From the NCBI RefSeq assembly GCF_001427905.1, contig NZ_LMEF01000001.1, forward strand, positions 394-64,393: a DNA stretch of 64,000 bases. The letters run 5' to 3'. The position numbers and the translations under genes were made by a program. The stretch is from Flavobacterium sp. Root420 (GTDB lineage: Bacteria; Bacteroidota; Bacteroidia; Flavobacteriales; Flavobacteriaceae). How positions within the stretch are numbered: position 1 is the stretch's first letter; every line of letters begins with the position of its first letter. The notes beneath the pieces were generated by a model, which was given only the letters and a program-made list of their open reading frames with translations, searched no databases and was not told the DNA's origin. Positions 16,844-26,329 of the stretch are shown here, in pieces.

Positions 16844-17194
16844 ATGAAAAGGAAATTCAGAATCTTATCTCTTTTCTTACCGTTGGTTGTAGTCTTTGCG
16901 ATACTATTTCCGGCAATACATTCTTATGAACACATACAAAGTCACAATGCTGCGCACAAAAGCGTAAAACTACAATTCCACACCACTAAAACGGATTTAA
17001 AAGTACATAATCATTCTAATGAAGAATGTGCCATTTGCCACTTCAAGTTGAGTCTGGTTGGTACTTTTACTTTTAACTGTTTTCAGTTTTATAAAAATGC
17101 TACATTAATCCATAGGTCCCATTTTTATTCCAGATCCTTTTCTGAGTTTTTCAAAGGCTCATTATTTTTCCTTAGGGCACCTCCTATTTTCTAA
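16844..17194 (+). CDS. Small His/Cys-rich membrane-anchored protein, first gene of the zinc operon
   Basis: The 116-residue protein has an N-terminal hydrophobic segment (residues 7-24) and then a metal-ligand-rich region: HSYEHIQSHNAAHK and KVHNHSNEECAICHF. The C-terminus ends in RAPPIF, typical of the short DUF2946-like proteins that precede metal-uptake TonB receptors. It could hold or hand over zinc at the outer face of the inner membrane. The start follows the promoter at 16782-16811 directly. Confidence 0.7.
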   Translation: MKRKFRILSLFLPLVVVFAILFPAIHSYEHIQSHNAAHKSVKLQFHTTKTDLKVHNHSNEECAICHFKLSLVGTFTFNCFQFYKNATLIHRSHFYSRSFSEFFKGSLFFLRAPPIF

Positions 17195-17551
17195 AACTGT
17201 AAAAAGTAAAGTGTTAGATGTGAAATGGCAAGATGTGTTTAGAAGCAAATTATCTGAAAGGGTATTCCTTTTTCTGATTACTTGTTTATTTATTAGTTTT
17301 TCCAGCTTTAAATGTCAACAGCATTGCCTTTAGTGGTTATGCCTCATGATTATTTTCGTCGGGAACACCATTAAAATTCACGCATTCTAAAATGATCAGG
17401 CATATGCATAATTACATTAGGTAACAATGCCATGCATCCTTAGCATTTCACATCTCACTCTTTACAGTTAACATTTCACATCCCCGCATTTCACGTTTTA
17501 CCCCATTTCTCATACGAAATGCACTCCCTCTGTAACCCATATTTTATAGTT
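17195..17551 (+). other. Gene-free spacer inside the putative zinc operon
   Basis: The 357 bp between the small His-rich gene and the first DUF4625 lipoprotein contains no convincing reading frame, hairpin terminator or TAnnTTTG box. It is partly made of near-repeats of the phrase TTTCACATC/TTTCACGTT (about 17447-17495). Confidence 0.4.
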
Positions 17552-18040
17552 ATGAATATTCTCACACGCCCAAAAAGCACAATCCTTGCATTCTTTTGTG
17601 TAATTGCCCTTGCTCTCACCTCTTGTGAAAGTGACAAAAATGAAATTGATACCGAATATCCTGTAGTTGATATTTCGGCTGCAAATGCATTCCCCATACA
17701 GTGCAGCCAGGTAACCCGTGGACAGAAAATTACGTTCAGGGCAAAATTTACAGACAACACTGAATTAGGATCTTACAGTCTGGACATTCACCACAATTTT
17801 GATCATCATACGCACAGTACTGAAGTCAATAATTGTGATACTGAACCAGTCAAAAAGCCTGTAAATCCGATGTTGTATATCAATTCTGCTACCATTCCCG
17901 CGGGACAAAAAAGTTACGATGCTACACAGGAAATCGCGATTCCTGCTGATGTTGATCCGGGTGATTATCACTTTATGATCCGTCTGACGGATAAGGAAGG
18001 CTGGCAAACTATTAAAGGATTAAGTATTAAAGTTTTATAA
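17552..18040 (+). CDS. DUF4625-type lipoprotein with a histidine cluster
   Basis: The 162-residue product from the ATG at 17552 has a lipoprotein signal peptide with lipobox ALTSC (Cys25), so it should be outer-membrane anchored. The mature part is a single beta-sandwich-like DUF4625 domain, containing a striking metal-ligand run DIHHNFDHHTH (78-88) and the pattern DGDYHFMIRL-type near the end (PGDYHFMIRLTD). It probably captures zinc for the TonB receptor whose gene starts 11 bp downstream. Zinc as the metal is inferred from neighbours. Confidence 0.8.
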   Translation: MNILTRPKSTILAFFCVIALALTSCESDKNEIDTEYPVVDISAANAFPIQCSQVTRGQKITFRAKFTDNTELGSYSLDIHHNFDHHTHSTEVNNCDTEPVKKPVNPMLYINSATIPAGQKSYDATQEIAIPADVDPGDYHFMIRLTDKEGWQTIKGLSIKVL

Positions 18041-18050
18041 GTTGTTTTTA

Positions 18051-20474
18051 ATGTATAAAAATAAATCAAATCGATTGCGAACTTTTTGCCTGTTGCTTTT
18101 TTGTTTTGCTATAGTGACAAAGGCAGCAGCACAAACCGTTCGTCTATCGGGTAGCGTATTTTCTAATGGCCAAAAGCCATTAGAAGGCGCTATCGTTATC
18201 CTACATCCCTCCAATACAAGCACAATCACAGATCAGGCGGGTCATTTCGTTTTTAATCAGATACCAAAAAATTCTAAGTTCTTAACCGTTCGTTATTCCG
18301 GTTATGCGCTTTATGAAACAAGGCTTTCGTTGGATAAAAGGGAAATCGTACTTCCTGTTATATTACATCCGGAAATAAAAGAATTACAGGAAGTAATCAT
18401 TACAGATTCTTATGAGACACATCGCAAAAAAGAAACAGCGCTTAATCTTGAAATCGTAAACAGCAGTTTTATCCAGCGGAATCTCGGCGGAAGCCTGATG
18501 CAGTCCTTACAAAGGATTGCGGGCGTTAAAACCATTTCCATTGGTTCTGGTGGTTCAAAACCCTTAATTCGAGGACTAAGTTTTAATCAGGTTATTGTTG
18601 TCGAAAACGGCATTAAACATGAAGGTCAGCAATGGGGCGCCGATCACGGGCTTGAAATTGACCAGTATGCCGTAAATCGGGTTGAAATTATTAAAGGACC
18701 TTCCTCTTTTATTTATGGATCAGATGCCATTGGCGGTGCTGTCAATATCATACCTGTTCCCTTTCCGGTTAAAAATGTTTTGGGCGGAAGTGTTGATTTT
18801 ACCGGAAAAAGCAATAACGAGCAATTTGGCGGATCGATCAATCTTTTTGGACGTAGTGAAAAATGGTTTTTCGATACCCGGATAACCGCCATGGATTATG
18901 GAGATTATCGGGTTCCTACCGATACGGTGCAGGTTTACAATTATGCTGTTCCTTTGTATAAAAATCATTTGCGTAACACGGCAGGACGCGAATTCGACTG
19001 GCATGCGAGTACGGGATATGTTAGCGAAAAATTCAAATCGGTTGTATATGTCAGTAATTTTTACAGCAAAAGCGGCTTTTTTGCCAACGCTCACGGACTG
19101 GAACCGCGAAATGTAGATATCGCACTTCATGATAAATCGAGCCGGGATATTTTAATGCCTTTTCAGGAAGTCACGCATACTAAAATCAGCAACACCACTT
19201 CTTTTCAATTGGGCACACATCAATTGGAAACGCAATTGGATTTCCAGAAGAATTTCCGCAGGGAATACAGCCATTATGTCAATCACGGCTATATGCCGCC
19301 CATATATCCGGCAGGCATGTATGCGCCAAGGGATTTAGAAAGACAATATGATAAAGAAGTTTTTTCGGCGGCAATCAAAGATGAATTTTCAATCCAAAAC
19401 CATCAACTTACCCTGGGGCTGAATGGCGAACAACAACAAAATAAAATTAATGGCTGGAGTTTTTTAATCCCGGCCTTTAAACAAGCCAACGCCGGATTAT
19501 TTGTTTACGACAAAATGCAGCTCAACGATTTGTGGCTGCTGCATGGCGCAGTGCGGCTGGATTATGGCCGAATCGAAATGAAACCATACACCGACTGGTT
19601 TCCGAGTGAAATTACAGAAAACGGCCAGACCATTTCCGAATATCTGGAACGTTCTCAGGAACTGACAAGGACTTTCAAAAGTTATAACTGGTCGGCGGGT
19701 GTGAATTATACGCCCGGGCAATGGTCTTTAAAAGCTAATTTGGGAACGAGTTTCAGAATGCCAATCGCCAAAGAACTCGCCTCAAACGGTGTCAATTACC
19801 ACTATTTCAGATTTGAGAAAGGAGATCCGAATTTATCAGCCGAACGTTCTTATCAACTGGATCTTGGTATGGAATGGCAGTCACATAAATGGTCGGTGCA
19901 ACTGAATCCGTTTTTCAATTATTTCCCCAATTACATTTCCCTCAACCCGACTTCGCAGCATGATATCTATTACGGTGCCGGCAATCAGGTTTTTGAATAC
20001 GAACAAAGCAAAGTGATGCGCTACGGTGGTGAATTACAGACGCGTTATCAATTTACCCCTCATTTTAGCGGTGAAATTCTGGCGGAATATCTTTATTCGG
20101 AACAATTATCAGGCAGTAAAAAAGGGTATACACTTCCCTTCTCACCTCCTGCTTCGGTTTTGTTTGGACTGAATTATTCGCCTGAAATAAAGTATTTGAA
20201 AGATACTTATTTCTCAATCGATTACCGCTATACCGCTGCTCAAAATCAGATTGTTCCTCCGGAGAAAAAAACGGCCAGCAGTAGTGTTTTCAATCTGGCA
20301 TTGGGATCTAAAGCCAAAGCCGGACAGCAGGATTTTATTGTGAGTCTGCAGGTTCAGAATTTGTTCAACGCCAAATATCTCAACCATACCAGTTTTAACA
20401 GGCTAATCGAACTGCCGGAAGCCAGTAGAAACATCATTCTTTCAGTGAAAATTCCCTTTTTAATACATCAATAA
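18051..20474 (+). CDS. TonB-dependent outer-membrane receptor, ZnuD-like
   Basis: Read from the ATG at 18051 the receptor has 807 residues: signal peptide to about 28, a carboxypeptidase-like beta-sandwich (LSGSVFSNGQKPLEGAIV onward), a plug domain, and a 22-strand barrel ending in an aromatic-basic C-terminus. The plug contains RGLSFNQVIVVENG and GQQWGADHGLEID before the EIIKGPSSFIYGSDAIGG signature. The W-G-x-D/E-H motif is characteristic of receptors in zinc-type loci. It would import Zn2+ or a zinc chelate using TonB energy. It is flanked by two DUF4625 lipoproteins and an AztD-like protein. Base composition is visibly more GC-rich than its neighbours. Confidence 0.88.
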   Translation: MYKNKSNRLRTFCLLLFCFAIVTKAAAQTVRLSGSVFSNGQKPLEGAIVILHPSNTSTITDQAGHFVFNQIPKNSKFLTVRYSGYALYETRLSLDKREIVLPVILHPEIKELQEVIITDSYETHRKKETALNLEIVNSSFIQRNLGGSLMQSLQRIAGVKTISIGSGGSKPLIRGLSFNQVIVVENGIKHEGQQWGADHGLEIDQYAVNRVEIIKGPSSFIYGSDAIGGAVNIIPVPFPVKNVLGGSVDFTGKSNNEQFGGSINLFGRSEKWFFDTRITAMDYGDYRVPTDTVQVYNYAVPLYKNHLRNTAGREFDWHASTGYVSEKFKSVVYVSNFYSKSGFFANAHGLEPRNVDIALHDKSSRDILMPFQEVTHTKISNTTSFQLGTHQLETQLDFQKNFRREYSHYVNHGYMPPIYPAGMYAPRDLERQYDKEVFSAAIKDEFSIQNHQLTLGLNGEQQQNKINGWSFLIPAFKQANAGLFVYDKMQLNDLWLLHGAVRLDYGRIEMKPYTDWFPSEITENGQTISEYLERSQELTRTFKSYNWSAGVNYTPGQWSLKANLGTSFRMPIAKELASNGVNYHYFRFEKGDPNLSAERSYQLDLGMEWQSHKWSVQLNPFFNYFPNYISLNPTSQHDIYYGAGNQVFEYEQSKVMRYGGELQTRYQFTPHFSGEILAEYLYSEQLSGSKKGYTLPFSPPASVLFGLNYSPEIKYLKDTYFSIDYRYTAAQNQIVPPEKKTASSSVFNLALGSKAKAGQQDFIVSLQVQNLFNAKYLNHTSFNRLIELPEASRNIILSVKIPFLIHQ

Positions 20475-20511
20475 AATGCAATATGAATTCAATTAATCAA
20501 TTCCAAACCCT

Positions 20512-21417
20512 ATGAAAAAAGTAAAATTATTTCTTCTGTTTTTTGTCGCTGCTGCCACTTTCACAGCTTGTAATAACGACGACGATGAGCGTACCGCTAC
20601 TAAACCCACAGCCACCAATATCGAAATCGGAACCGCCAATAACAAACGTGCCCTGATTGGCCGTGATTTCCATTTTAATGCCGATATCGTGGCTGGTGAT
20701 AAAATTGCCGATGTACAGCTAAAAATCCTTCCTAAAAAAGGAGAAACCTACACCAAAGACTGGAAGCTTGAGCTATCCTGGATCGAATACAAAGGTGCCA
20801 AAAACACTAATATGCACAAACACTTCAATATTCCGGCTGAAGCTCCGGAAGGTAAATTCGATTTCTATTTCATAGTAAAAGATGAAAACGGAACCGAACT
20901 CGAGATTAAAGAAGAACTAACCATTACAGATCCTGCCAATATGCCTGCTGATCCGTTAATTGGCAGAGATATGTTATCCAGAAATGACGATCTGATTTAT
21001 TATATGGAAACCTGGGTCGAGCCCGAATTAATCTTCAAAAAGAACGACTTGCTTACCGCACATGCACAGGTAAGCCAGATAATTGGTGACGGAATTTTAT
21101 ATTCTGTTTTAATAAAAAAGAGCCTCAATTACTATCCGGAAAGTATCGATAATCTGGATTTCAAAAAGGTAATTGTCATCTCAAAAGTGGAACATAAAGG
21201 CCTACCTCCTGCTTCAAAAATTGCTACCCTGCAAAAAATAAATGAAGTTTGGGGTGGTCAAAGCATTACCATTGGTACGGAAAAAGAGGCAGACGGAACT
21301 GCAATTGCAGGAGACAAAGCCTGGCAATCCGGTCAATACAATTGGGTGGTACTTTATAAAAACACAACCTACAATCTGAGTGTCTACAAATCGATGTCCA
21401 TTACTATCAATTATTAA
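20512..21417 (+). CDS. Second DUF4625-type lipoprotein (zinc operon)
   Basis: The 301-residue lipoprotein has lipobox FTAC (Cys20), followed by an acidic NNDDDE linker. Residues 35-140 resemble the first DUF4625 protein (strands ending MHKHFNIPAEAPEG and FDFYFIVKDENG). The remaining 160 residues form a second domain that I do not recognise. It lies 37 bp after the receptor gene and 39 bp before the AztD-like gene. A role as a surface partner of the receptor is inferred from position. Confidence 0.75.
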   Translation: MKKVKLFLLFFVAAATFTACNNDDDERTATKPTATNIEIGTANNKRALIGRDFHFNADIVAGDKIADVQLKILPKKGETYTKDWKLELSWIEYKGAKNTNMHKHFNIPAEAPEGKFDFYFIVKDENGTELEIKEELTITDPANMPADPLIGRDMLSRNDDLIYYMETWVEPELIFKKNDLLTAHAQVSQIIGDGILYSVLIKKSLNYYPESIDNLDFKKVIVISKVEHKGLPPASKIATLQKINEVWGGQSITIGTEKEADGTAIAGDKAWQSGQYNWVVLYKNTTYNLSVYKSMSITINY

Positions 21418-21456
21418 TTCATTAATTCTAAATAATAACTTAAATACCTTTTAAAA

Positions 21457-22671
21457 ATGAAAAACAATTATTTCAAACTGATTTTCTTATTTGCTTTAGC
21501 CTCATTTGCAGTTTCCTGTAACAATGATGACGATAACACAGAGACGATTCCGGATCAAACGTTATCCGAATACAAATACCTGAGAATATTACTTTCTGAT
21601 GAAAAAACGACAGATCTTACATTAGTAAATCCACTAGATGCAACGACCAGTTTCCTTAATGCCAAATTTGCAAAAGCATCACTTTACACTACTGAATCCG
21701 GCAGATACGCGGGAATTATCCACAGAACAGCAAATACGGTAGAAACTTTTGACAGCGGATTCGAAAGTCACGGTGATCATGTTGATGTAGACGGAATTCC
21801 GAAGTTTGGTGCACTTATTGGTCAATCGCTTCTGCCAACCCATTTTAAAAGTAAAATTGGAGAATTACTAACTTTTAATGACGGAGACGGAACTTTATCG
21901 GTTGCTAAAGAATCAGAAATCAATACAACCGGAGCGACATTTAAATCAATAAATGCCGGTTTACTGGCGCATCACGGCGCTATGGCTACTTTTACCAATG
22001 GCACTTATGCAATTACGGTAAAAGATAATTCGGTTACAGGAACATTGCCTGAAAAAGTAAAAATTATTGATAATACAGGAAAAACCCTTTTTGATGCTAC
22101 TGTAGCCACAAAAGGGATCCATGGAAATGCTTCAGACGGAACTTATGCCGTTTTCGGGTCAGCGAGTGGTGTATTGGTTGTTGAAAGTTCAGGAAAACAG
22201 AAGCTTATTGCACTTCCTGAAGATTTTGGAGCTGCCTGGTTTGGAACTATTTTAGAAACAAAAACCAAAGGAAAATTTGTCGGATACACTGCTGCAAAAG
22301 GAACTTACTTAATTGATGTGGTAAACAGCACCATTAAACCAATTATACAAAATACTGCGATTATGCAATGTAAAGTGAGTTACAATGCTACTAAACTCGG
22401 AGTCCTATTGCATTCAGGAGAATTTAAATTATTCAACCTGACAAGTTTACAAGTGGAAAAAGAAGGAAAAATAATCAGCGAAACCTCAACTGATGCGGCT
22501 TTAAAACCGCAAATGCAGCTCACAGAAAATTTTGCTTATATCACCTCTCCAACTACCGGAGAATTATTGCAGCTGAATCTTGCTGTTATGAAAATTGAAA
22601 AGAAAATAAAAGTTTCAAACACCCCTTATATGATTACCATTCTTGGTTTTGAGAATAGTAAGAGTCATTAA
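21457..22671 (+). CDS. AztD-like beta-propeller lipoprotein, probable zinc chaperone
   Basis: The 404-residue protein has lipobox FAVSC (Cys21) and an NNDDDN linker. The rest reads as repeated propeller blades with the landmark motifs of the zinc chaperone AztD: FESHGDH (102-108), FNDGDGT (140-146), LLAHHGAMATF (169-179) and a GIHGNASDGTYAVFG segment (220-234). In AztD, His and Asp residues of such motifs bind zinc for transfer to a solute-binding protein. Here the protein is lipidated and paired with a TonB receptor instead, which suggests a role in capturing zinc at the outer membrane. It is the last gene of the operon, closed by a terminator. Confidence 0.78.
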   Translation: MKNNYFKLIFLFALASFAVSCNNDDDNTETIPDQTLSEYKYLRILLSDEKTTDLTLVNPLDATTSFLNAKFAKASLYTTESGRYAGIIHRTANTVETFDSGFESHGDHVDVDGIPKFGALIGQSLLPTHFKSKIGELLTFNDGDGTLSVAKESEINTTGATFKSINAGLLAHHGAMATFTNGTYAITVKDNSVTGTLPEKVKIIDNTGKTLFDATVATKGIHGNASDGTYAVFGSASGVLVVESSGKQKLIALPEDFGAAWFGTILETKTKGKFVGYTAAKGTYLIDVVNSTIKPIIQNTAIMQCKVSYNATKLGVLLHSGEFKLFNLTSLQVEKEGKIISETSTDAALKPQMQLTENFAYITSPTTGELLQLNLAVMKIEKKIKVSNTPYMITILGFENSKSH

Positions 22672-22677
22672 AAAGTA

Positions 22678-22710
22678 CAAAAGCCCATTCCTTTCGGTTT
22701 GGGCTTTTTT
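22678..22710 (+). terminator. Terminator of the zinc operon
   Basis: AAAAGCCCA and TGGGCTTTTTT flank a TTCCTTTCGGTT loop immediately after the AztD-like gene. Confidence 0.88.
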
Positions 22711-22738
22711 CTGTCTTACAACTCGTGTTGTTTTATGT

Positions 22739-24748
22739 TTAATTGCCTAGAACGGCTTTCAATGAAATGTATTTATCTAAGTTTTTAAAGTCGTGCCCTT
22801 TTCCTTTCATCGATTTAATAAAAGAAGGTGTCGCGCCCACTGCTTTTGCTCCCACTACATCATTCAGATCCAAATCATTAAAACCAAGATCTTTATATTG
22901 TACTATTAATTCAGGAGTTACATTTAATGATTTCAAAGCAAATAAATCTTCTGTTTTGATGTTTTTATAACCTGCTTTCTCAAAACTATTTATATATTCC
23001 GGTGTTACATTTAATGATTTCAAAGCCATCAAATCATCATTTGAAAGATCATTATAACCTATTTTTTTAAAAGAATCAATAAAGGCCTGATCAATGTTTA
23101 ATGATTTAAATGCAATAACATCGTCGTCCGCATCATCTGCATCTTTGTTATTCCTTTTCGAGTTAACAGAACTGTGAAAATCCTTGATATATTTCGCATC
23201 AATTCCCTGAGATTTTAATGCAATAATATTACCCGGACTAAGGTCTTTGTAACCAGATTTACGAATCTCTTCAATGTAGGCTTTGTCTATTCCTAATGAT
23301 TTAAAAGGAACCAGATTATCTAAATCAATATCCGGAATTGCTTGTTTGATTGAAGTAATATAAGCTTCATTTACATCCAGAGCAGCCAAAGGAATCACCT
23401 GATCTTTGTCCAGATTGTTGTAGCCCTTTTTCTTAAGCATTTGCACATAAGATTGTTTGACATTAATCATAAAGAAAACCATAAAATCTTCATCGTCTTC
23501 AAGATCAATTCCTTCTTTATTCATTACTGTGCCATAGCCTTTATTGGCCGTAAATTTGTAGGTTCCCATTCCTTTATCGCCTTCGAATTTACCAATAAAA
23601 GTCATTGTACCGGCTTCGCGGGTCAGGGTAAATGTACCTTGTTTGTCTCTCGGAAGATCTTTAAACTCATCCAATTGGAAAGTACTGTTAGAATTATCAT
23701 TCTCGTTGCTTTTAAATTGAACATTTACGGTATTGCCTTTAATTGTGGCAAACCAATTTCCTTCGGTTTCCATTCCGTTCTGAATGTTTGACTGTCCTTC
23801 TTGTTTCTCTTTTTCTTTGGAAGAAAGCGTTTGACTTTGCGCTGCCGGTTGATTAAAAAGGCAGGCAAACAGCACCATAATTGGCACGAGGAAAAAATAT
23901 TTCCAGGTGGTGTGCACGTTTGATTTTTTTGAGTTCATCATGATGATTCGTTTTTTTAATAATGATTGATTATAATTAGTTGTAAGACTCAAAGGGAATT
24001 GGGGCGCCGCTACTTTAAGCAGACTGAATTGATAACTTTCTTTCTCAACTGCATCTTGTTGCAACATTTGATCATCTGTCAAAAATTCAAGATTAGTTTC
24101 TAAGGCTTTTCTCCATTGCCATGCAAAAGGGTTGAACCACTGAAATACGAGAACCACCTCAGCAAGCAGAAGATCAATTGTATGTTTTTGCTCAATATGA
24201 ATTTTTTCATGCAGCAAAATCTGATTATAGGTTTCCCACTCATATTTTTCAGGATTGATAAAAATGTTGTTGGCAAAAGAACAAGGCGCTTTATCACCTG
24301 TAATTTCGACAATACGGAATTTTCCATCCTGAATAACCGACTTTGAATAGGCTCTGTAAAGCAATAAGATAGCTTGCATCAAAAAGTTAAGTCCGAAGAT
24401 TATAACTCCAAACCAATACAAATAAACCAACAGCTTAGTAAAAGATTCAATATTGATAAATTCTCTAGTCTGCTCCACAAGCGTTGGTTGTACAGACTGT
24501 TCTTTTAACTGCTTCGTCTTACTATTATCAACTGAAGTTTTAGCAACTGTAATGTGTTTTTCTACAGGAATTTTTCTAAAAGATAATTGCTGAGGAACCG
24601 GAACCAATGGCAAAATAAAAGCCAGTGCCATGCAGGAAAGCAATACAAACCTGTTTAAATGAAAGAAAGTTTCTTTTTGTAAAAGCAGTTTGTAAAATAC
24701 CAAACAGACAGTAAGAATAAGGGCTGAGTATAAAATGTAGGGTATCAT
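22739..24748 (-). CDS. M56-family (BlaR1-like) metallopeptidase with C-terminal 28-residue repeats
   Basis: The 669-residue membrane protein has four N-terminal hydrophobic segments, with the zinc-protease motif HEKIH at 180-184 and a downstream Glu in ALETNLEFLTDDQ. A further membrane segment lies near residues 285-300, followed by an outer-facing domain. The last 240 residues are eight tandem units of about 28 residues with the pattern (I/V)-x-x-x-(Y/F)-I-x-x-(F/I)-x-x-x-G-(Y/F)-x-x-L-x-x-x-x-(L/I)-x-A-(L/F)-K-S-L. BlaR1/MecR1 relatives sense an external signal and cleave their BlaI repressor. No beta-lactam-binding domain is present, so the ligand is unknown. Its start overlaps the BlaI-like gene by 4 bp. 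Confidence 0.88.
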   Translation of the reverse strand: MIPYILYSALILTVCLVFYKLLLQKETFFHLNRFVLLSCMALAFILPLVPVPQQLSFRKIPVEKHITVAKTSVDNSKTKQLKEQSVQPTLVEQTREFINIESFTKLLVYLYWFGVIIFGLNFLMQAILLLYRAYSKSVIQDGKFRIVEITGDKAPCSFANNIFINPEKYEWETYNQILLHEKIHIEQKHTIDLLLAEVVLVFQWFNPFAWQWRKALETNLEFLTDDQMLQQDAVEKESYQFSLLKVAAPQFPLSLTTNYNQSLLKKRIIMMNSKKSNVHTTWKYFFLVPIMVLFACLFNQPAAQSQTLSSKEKEKQEGQSNIQNGMETEGNWFATIKGNTVNVQFKSNENDNSNSTFQLDEFKDLPRDKQGTFTLTREAGTMTFIGKFEGDKGMGTYKFTANKGYGTVMNKEGIDLEDDEDFMVFFMINVKQSYVQMLKKKGYNNLDKDQVIPLAALDVNEAYITSIKQAIPDIDLDNLVPFKSLGIDKAYIEEIRKSGYKDLSPGNIIALKSQGIDAKYIKDFHSSVNSKRNNKDADDADDDVIAFKSLNIDQAFIDSFKKIGYNDLSNDDLMALKSLNVTPEYINSFEKAGYKNIKTEDLFALKSLNVTPELIVQYKDLGFNDLDLNDVVGAKAVGATPSFIKSMKGKGHDFKNLDKYISLKAVLGN

Positions 24749-25107
24749 TTGGTGTCATTTTTAATAATAGTTACTATTTCATCCAAATCCTTTTCTGTCA
24801 ATTTTTGTTCTTTGGCAAAAAAGGCTAACATTCGCGGGTACGAATTATCAAAATATTGGCTAACGATATCTTTCAGTGCAAATTGCTGATATTCTTCCCT
24901 ACTGATAACCGGAAAAAAGCAATGCATATTTCCTGCTGTTTCATGATTCAAAAATCCTTTTTCTTCCAATATCTTCACAATTGTGGCAACACTGTTGTAA
25001 TGCGGTTTCGGATCTGGCAGCAATGGAATTATATCTCGTATAAAGGCTTTGTTCAAATCCCAAAATACCTGCATGATTTGTTCTTCTCTTTTGGCTAGTT
25101 TTATCAT
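24745..25107 (-). CDS. BlaI/MecI/CopY-family repressor
   Basis: The 120-residue protein begins LAKREEQIMQVFWDLNKAFIRDI and has the winged-helix recognition region HYNSVATIVKILEEKGFL, both diagnostic of the family. The C-terminal helices would dimerise. It should repress its own operon until cleaved by the downstream M56 protease (ATGA overlap at 24745-24748). Three dyads lie just upstream at 25134-25188 as likely operators. Confidence 0.93.
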   Translation of the reverse strand: MIKLAKREEQIMQVFWDLNKAFIRDIIPLLPDPKPHYNSVATIVKILEEKGFLNHETAGNMHCFFPVISREEYQQFALKDIVSQYFDNSYPRMLAFFAKEQKLTEKDLDEIVTIIKNDTK

Positions 25108-25133
25108 CGTTTACAAATTTTGATGCAAGATAC

Positions 25134-25188
25134 TACTAATTAATTAGTAGACAAACTAATTTGTTAGTAATTTAACTAATGTATTAGT
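25134..25188 (-). promoter_or_regulatory. Three BlaI-type operator dyads at 20-bp spacing
   Basis: TACTAATTAATTAGTA (25134-25149), ACTAATTTGTTAGT (25155-25168) and ACTAATGTATTAGT (25175-25188) share the ACTAA/TTAGT arms. Their centres fall at 25141.5, 25161.5 and 25181.5, that is every two helical turns on one face of the DNA. Confidence 0.8.
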
Positions 25189-25524
25189 AATTTGGCTTAA
25201 CTTAATTTAAAAATAATCTTTTATGCCACTTATTTAGCACCACAAGGCTGGACTTACAGTGTAATACTTAAACATCTGTAAAGTAATATTACAACCTTGT
25301 TAAGCTACTAAGCGCAATTTTTTTATTGCCCTAGTATAGGCCTATCTTTAGACCTTCAAAGAAAAATACAGCTAAAAGAACAATTGAATTTGTTTTTTGA
25401 AAACAATATTTTGTAGAGATATGGTTGTCATTTTTAACACAATTACAACTATTATGAAATTAAAAGACATTACAAGTTCATCACAAATAATAAATTTTTA
25501 CAAACACTTATAAATATAATAAGT
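25189..25524 (+). other. AT-rich spacer before the tail-fibre-like genes
   Basis: No reading frame, hairpin or clear promoter was found in this stretch. It separates the BlaI operators from the divergently read gene at 25525. Confidence 0.4.
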
Positions 25525-26328
25525 ATGAAATATAACAGAATAAAAGTCGCTGATTTAGAAAAAAACCAGCCAAATAAACTCTTAACTACTAACGATGATG
25601 GAGAACTAAAATTTAGTGATATTAACGATATTAAAGTTAGTATTTATGATGCTCTGGATTACTCTACTGCAGGAATGTCATTGGATGCAAGACAAGGTAA
25701 AATTCTAAAAGATTTAATAGATACTATTAATATTGTACTTGCTTCCGATAATTTTAATCTTAGTACCATTCAAAAATTAGCAGATGCAATAGAAGAACTT
25801 CAAAATTCCTTAAATACTAATCTAATTAATGACCTTACTTCGGGAGGAGTCACAAAAGCTTTAACTGCCGAAATGGGTAAAGTTTTACAGAATAATAAAG
25901 TTGATAAATTAACTGGTAAAGGGCTCTCTACTGAGGATTATTCTTCTGCCGAAAAGGCAAAACTTGTTTATATTGATCAAACTAAAGATATTGAAAAACC
26001 AATTTCAACCGCTCAGCTGGCTGCACTTGCTTCAAAACAAGATATTGTTAATCAGGTAGAGGTTTCTACCTCTCAAATTGCACAGTCTTCATGGCATGGT
26101 AAAACTGTTTTTTTTAAAACTAACGTAACGATAACTATACCGGCAAGTGGTTTACCTCCGGGATATACTTTTGAAGGAGCTACATTGCCGGGCTGTACAT
26201 TAACATGGACAATTGCTGCACCAAAAGCTTGGGCTATGGGAGCACCTCCTACAATTGCAGAAAAAAGTATTTTTACGCTTATGCAGCAAATGAGCGACAG
26301 TAATAACATTTATTTATTTGGTGTGTAA
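25525..26328 (+). CDS. Phage tail-fibre-like protein
   Basis: The 267-residue protein carries two copies of a motif common in tail-fibre shafts of Bacteroidota phages: YSTAGMSLDARQGKILKDL (about 47-65) and LTSGGVTKALTAEMGKVLQ (about 106-124). These lie among helical segments rich in Asn, Asp and Lys. The C-terminal 90 residues contain a beta-rich region with TITIPASGLPPGYTFEG, as in a small receptor-binding head. There is no signal peptide. No capsid, tape-measure or integrase genes lie nearby, so it is either a phage remnant or a domesticated fibre. The next gene starts one base after its stop. Confidence 0.7.
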   Translation: MKYNRIKVADLEKNQPNKLLTTNDDGELKFSDINDIKVSIYDALDYSTAGMSLDARQGKILKDLIDTINIVLASDNFNLSTIQKLADAIEELQNSLNTNLINDLTSGGVTKALTAEMGKVLQNNKVDKLTGKGLSTEDYSSAEKAKLVYIDQTKDIEKPISTAQLAALASKQDIVNQVEVSTSQIAQSSWHGKTVFFKTNVTITIPASGLPPGYTFEGATLPGCTLTWTIAAPKAWAMGAPPTIAEKSIFTLMQQMSDSNNIYLFGV

Positions 26329-26329
26329 A

